Shown: positions 63,291 through 64,000 of the stretch, in pieces
Position numbering within the stretch: position 1 is the stretch's first letter
How the letters are laid out: each line of letters starts with the position of its first letter
Source of the DNA: Algoriphagus ornithinivorans
GTDB lineage: Bacteria; Bacteroidota; Bacteroidia; Cytophagales; Cyclobacteriaceae
Assembly: GCF_900115305.1 (NCBI RefSeq)
Contig: NZ_FOVW01000004.1
Coordinates: 124,001 to 188,000 of the forward strand
Length of the DNA: 64,000 nucleotides
Direction of reading: 5' to 3'
The notes under the pieces: generated by a model
Database searches by the model: none
The model's input: only the letters and a program-made list of their open reading frames with translations
What the model was told of the DNA's origin: nothing
Made by a program: the position numbers and the translations under genes

Positions 63291-64000
63291 ATGAAAAGAA
63301 TATCCCTGCTACTCCTATCTTTAACCTGGTTTTGTTGTCAGTTTTCCTTCGCACAAAATTGGGATTGGGGAGGTCCAATGGACCCGCTCCAAATTAAGTT
63401 TAGCATAGTCCATTATGAGTTGAGACTTGAACTTTTTCCGGAAAATCAATCCATTGCAGGATCTAATACCATCACTTTTGATAGTTCTGAGAAATTAGAT
63501 ACCCTCCGTTTTCAGTTGATTGATGAATACGAAGTATCCAAAGTGACAATGAATGGAGAGGAGGTAAAGTTTTCTCATCAAAATGATGTATTGGATATTA
63601 TACCCATAGACTGCACCTGTGATCAAGTCACAGTACATTATTCAGGAAAAACTCCCATAGCTATCAACCCGCCTTGGACTGGAGGTTTTACCTGGGAAAA
63701 GGACAGACTAGGAAACCATTGGATGGGATTATCTTCTCAAGGAGAAGGAGCAAAAATATTTATGCCGGCATTAGACCACCCCAGTTCTGAGCCCAGTCAG
63801 GGAGTTGATCTTTATTTCACTGCGCCAAATCCCTATTTCGTAGCCTCTAATGGTCGTTTATTGGATACCCAAAAAGGACAGGAGAAAACCACCTTTCACT
63901 GGGCTACTGAATATCCTATCAATAATTACAATATCAATTTTACTCTGGGAGTTTTTGAAGAAGAAAATTCTATTTTCACCAGTGTATCAGGGAGACATGT
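63291..64000 (+). CDS. M1 family aminopeptidase, N-terminal part (cut by window edge)
   Basis: From the ATG at 63291 the frame stays open to the window end (236 residues). A signal peptide ends in FAQN. The mature start (VHYELRLELFPENQSIAGSN) is the N-terminal beta domain of M1 metallopeptidases, followed by GEGAKIFMPALDHPS and YPINNYNINF. The zinc site HExxH lies beyond the edge. It is 22 nt after the GNAT gene. Confidence 0.82.
   Translation, partial: MKRISLLLLSLTWFCCQFSFAQNWDWGGPMDPLQIKFSIVHYELRLELFPENQSIAGSNTITFDSSEKLDTLRFQLIDEYEVSKVTMNGEEVKFSHQNDVLDIIPIDCTCDQVTVHYSGKTPIAINPPWTGGFTWEKDRLGNHWMGLSSQGEGAKIFMPALDHPSSEPSQGVDLYFTAPNPYFVASNGRLLDTQKGQEKTTFHWATEYPINNYNINFTLGVFEEENSIFTSVSGRH

Overview
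The window looks like a chromosomal segment of a Bacteroidota bacterium, most likely order Cytophagales, family Cyclobacteriaceae (Algoriphagus-like). The support is gene content typical of the phylum: PorT- and PorE-like type IX secretion genes, a menaquinone methyltransferase, DUF4252, DUF4221, DUF4249, DUF5606, a TonB-dependent receptor and Hdr-like respiratory proteins. Promoters of the Bacteroidota form (TTTG, about 19 nt, TAnnTTTG) lie before the tRNA and several genes, and there are no strong Shine-Dalgarno sites. The taxonomic call is inference.

Left part (1-15453) is mostly core. It holds the N-terminal part of FtsK, pyrD, a VanX-like dipeptidase, an SDR enzyme, porT, ubiE/menG, engB, a DUF5606 gene, a repeat array around a DUF559 nuclease-like gene, a PorE-like OmpA protein, an HdrDE-like Fe-S pair, tRNA-Phe, and an ECF sigma / anti-sigma-like / DUF4252 operon.

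Middle part (15612-40233) is an accessory island and the most interesting region. It encodes what looks like a multi-peptide secretion system. Four intact precursors (17760, 19923, 26663, 38441) and one broken one (36759-37065) share an almost identical leader of about 28 residues ending in GG. They carry very different cores, and each of the four intact cores has exactly six cysteines. The export machinery is a C39-peptidase ABC transporter (21389), a HlyD-type adaptor (23593) and a glycosyltransferase-like protein (24895). A membrane VKOR-thioredoxin fusion with a catalytically dead C39-like N-terminus (16072) is well suited to forming disulfides in the peptides. Each precursor lies next to a gene for a secreted beta-propeller-like or DUF4221 lipoprotein, usually beyond a terminator. 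An XRE regulator with an 11-base poly-C tract and six copies of the palindrome AGTAA-N4-TTACT upstream of the precursors and machinery suggest common, possibly phase-variable, control. Broken copies of the transporter's 5' end, the regulator, a precursor and a DUF427 gene show that the island grew by tandem duplication followed by decay.

Right part (40757-64000) returns to core and general accessory genes: a secreted protein with a structured 5' UTR, a DUF4143 ATPase, a flavodoxin, a 1.5-kb array of hairpin-rich tandem repeats, a pair of M14 carboxypeptidases of which one seems catalytically dead, a universal stress protein with a CPA2 antiporter, ferrochelatase, an MFS transporter, a DUF2179 protein, TrmN6, a TIG/kelch lipoprotein with a TonB receptor and a DUF4249 lipoprotein, a saccharopine dehydrogenase-like enzyme, cytidine deaminase, an esterase, a UPF0158 protein, a GNAT enzyme and the start of an M1 aminopeptidase.
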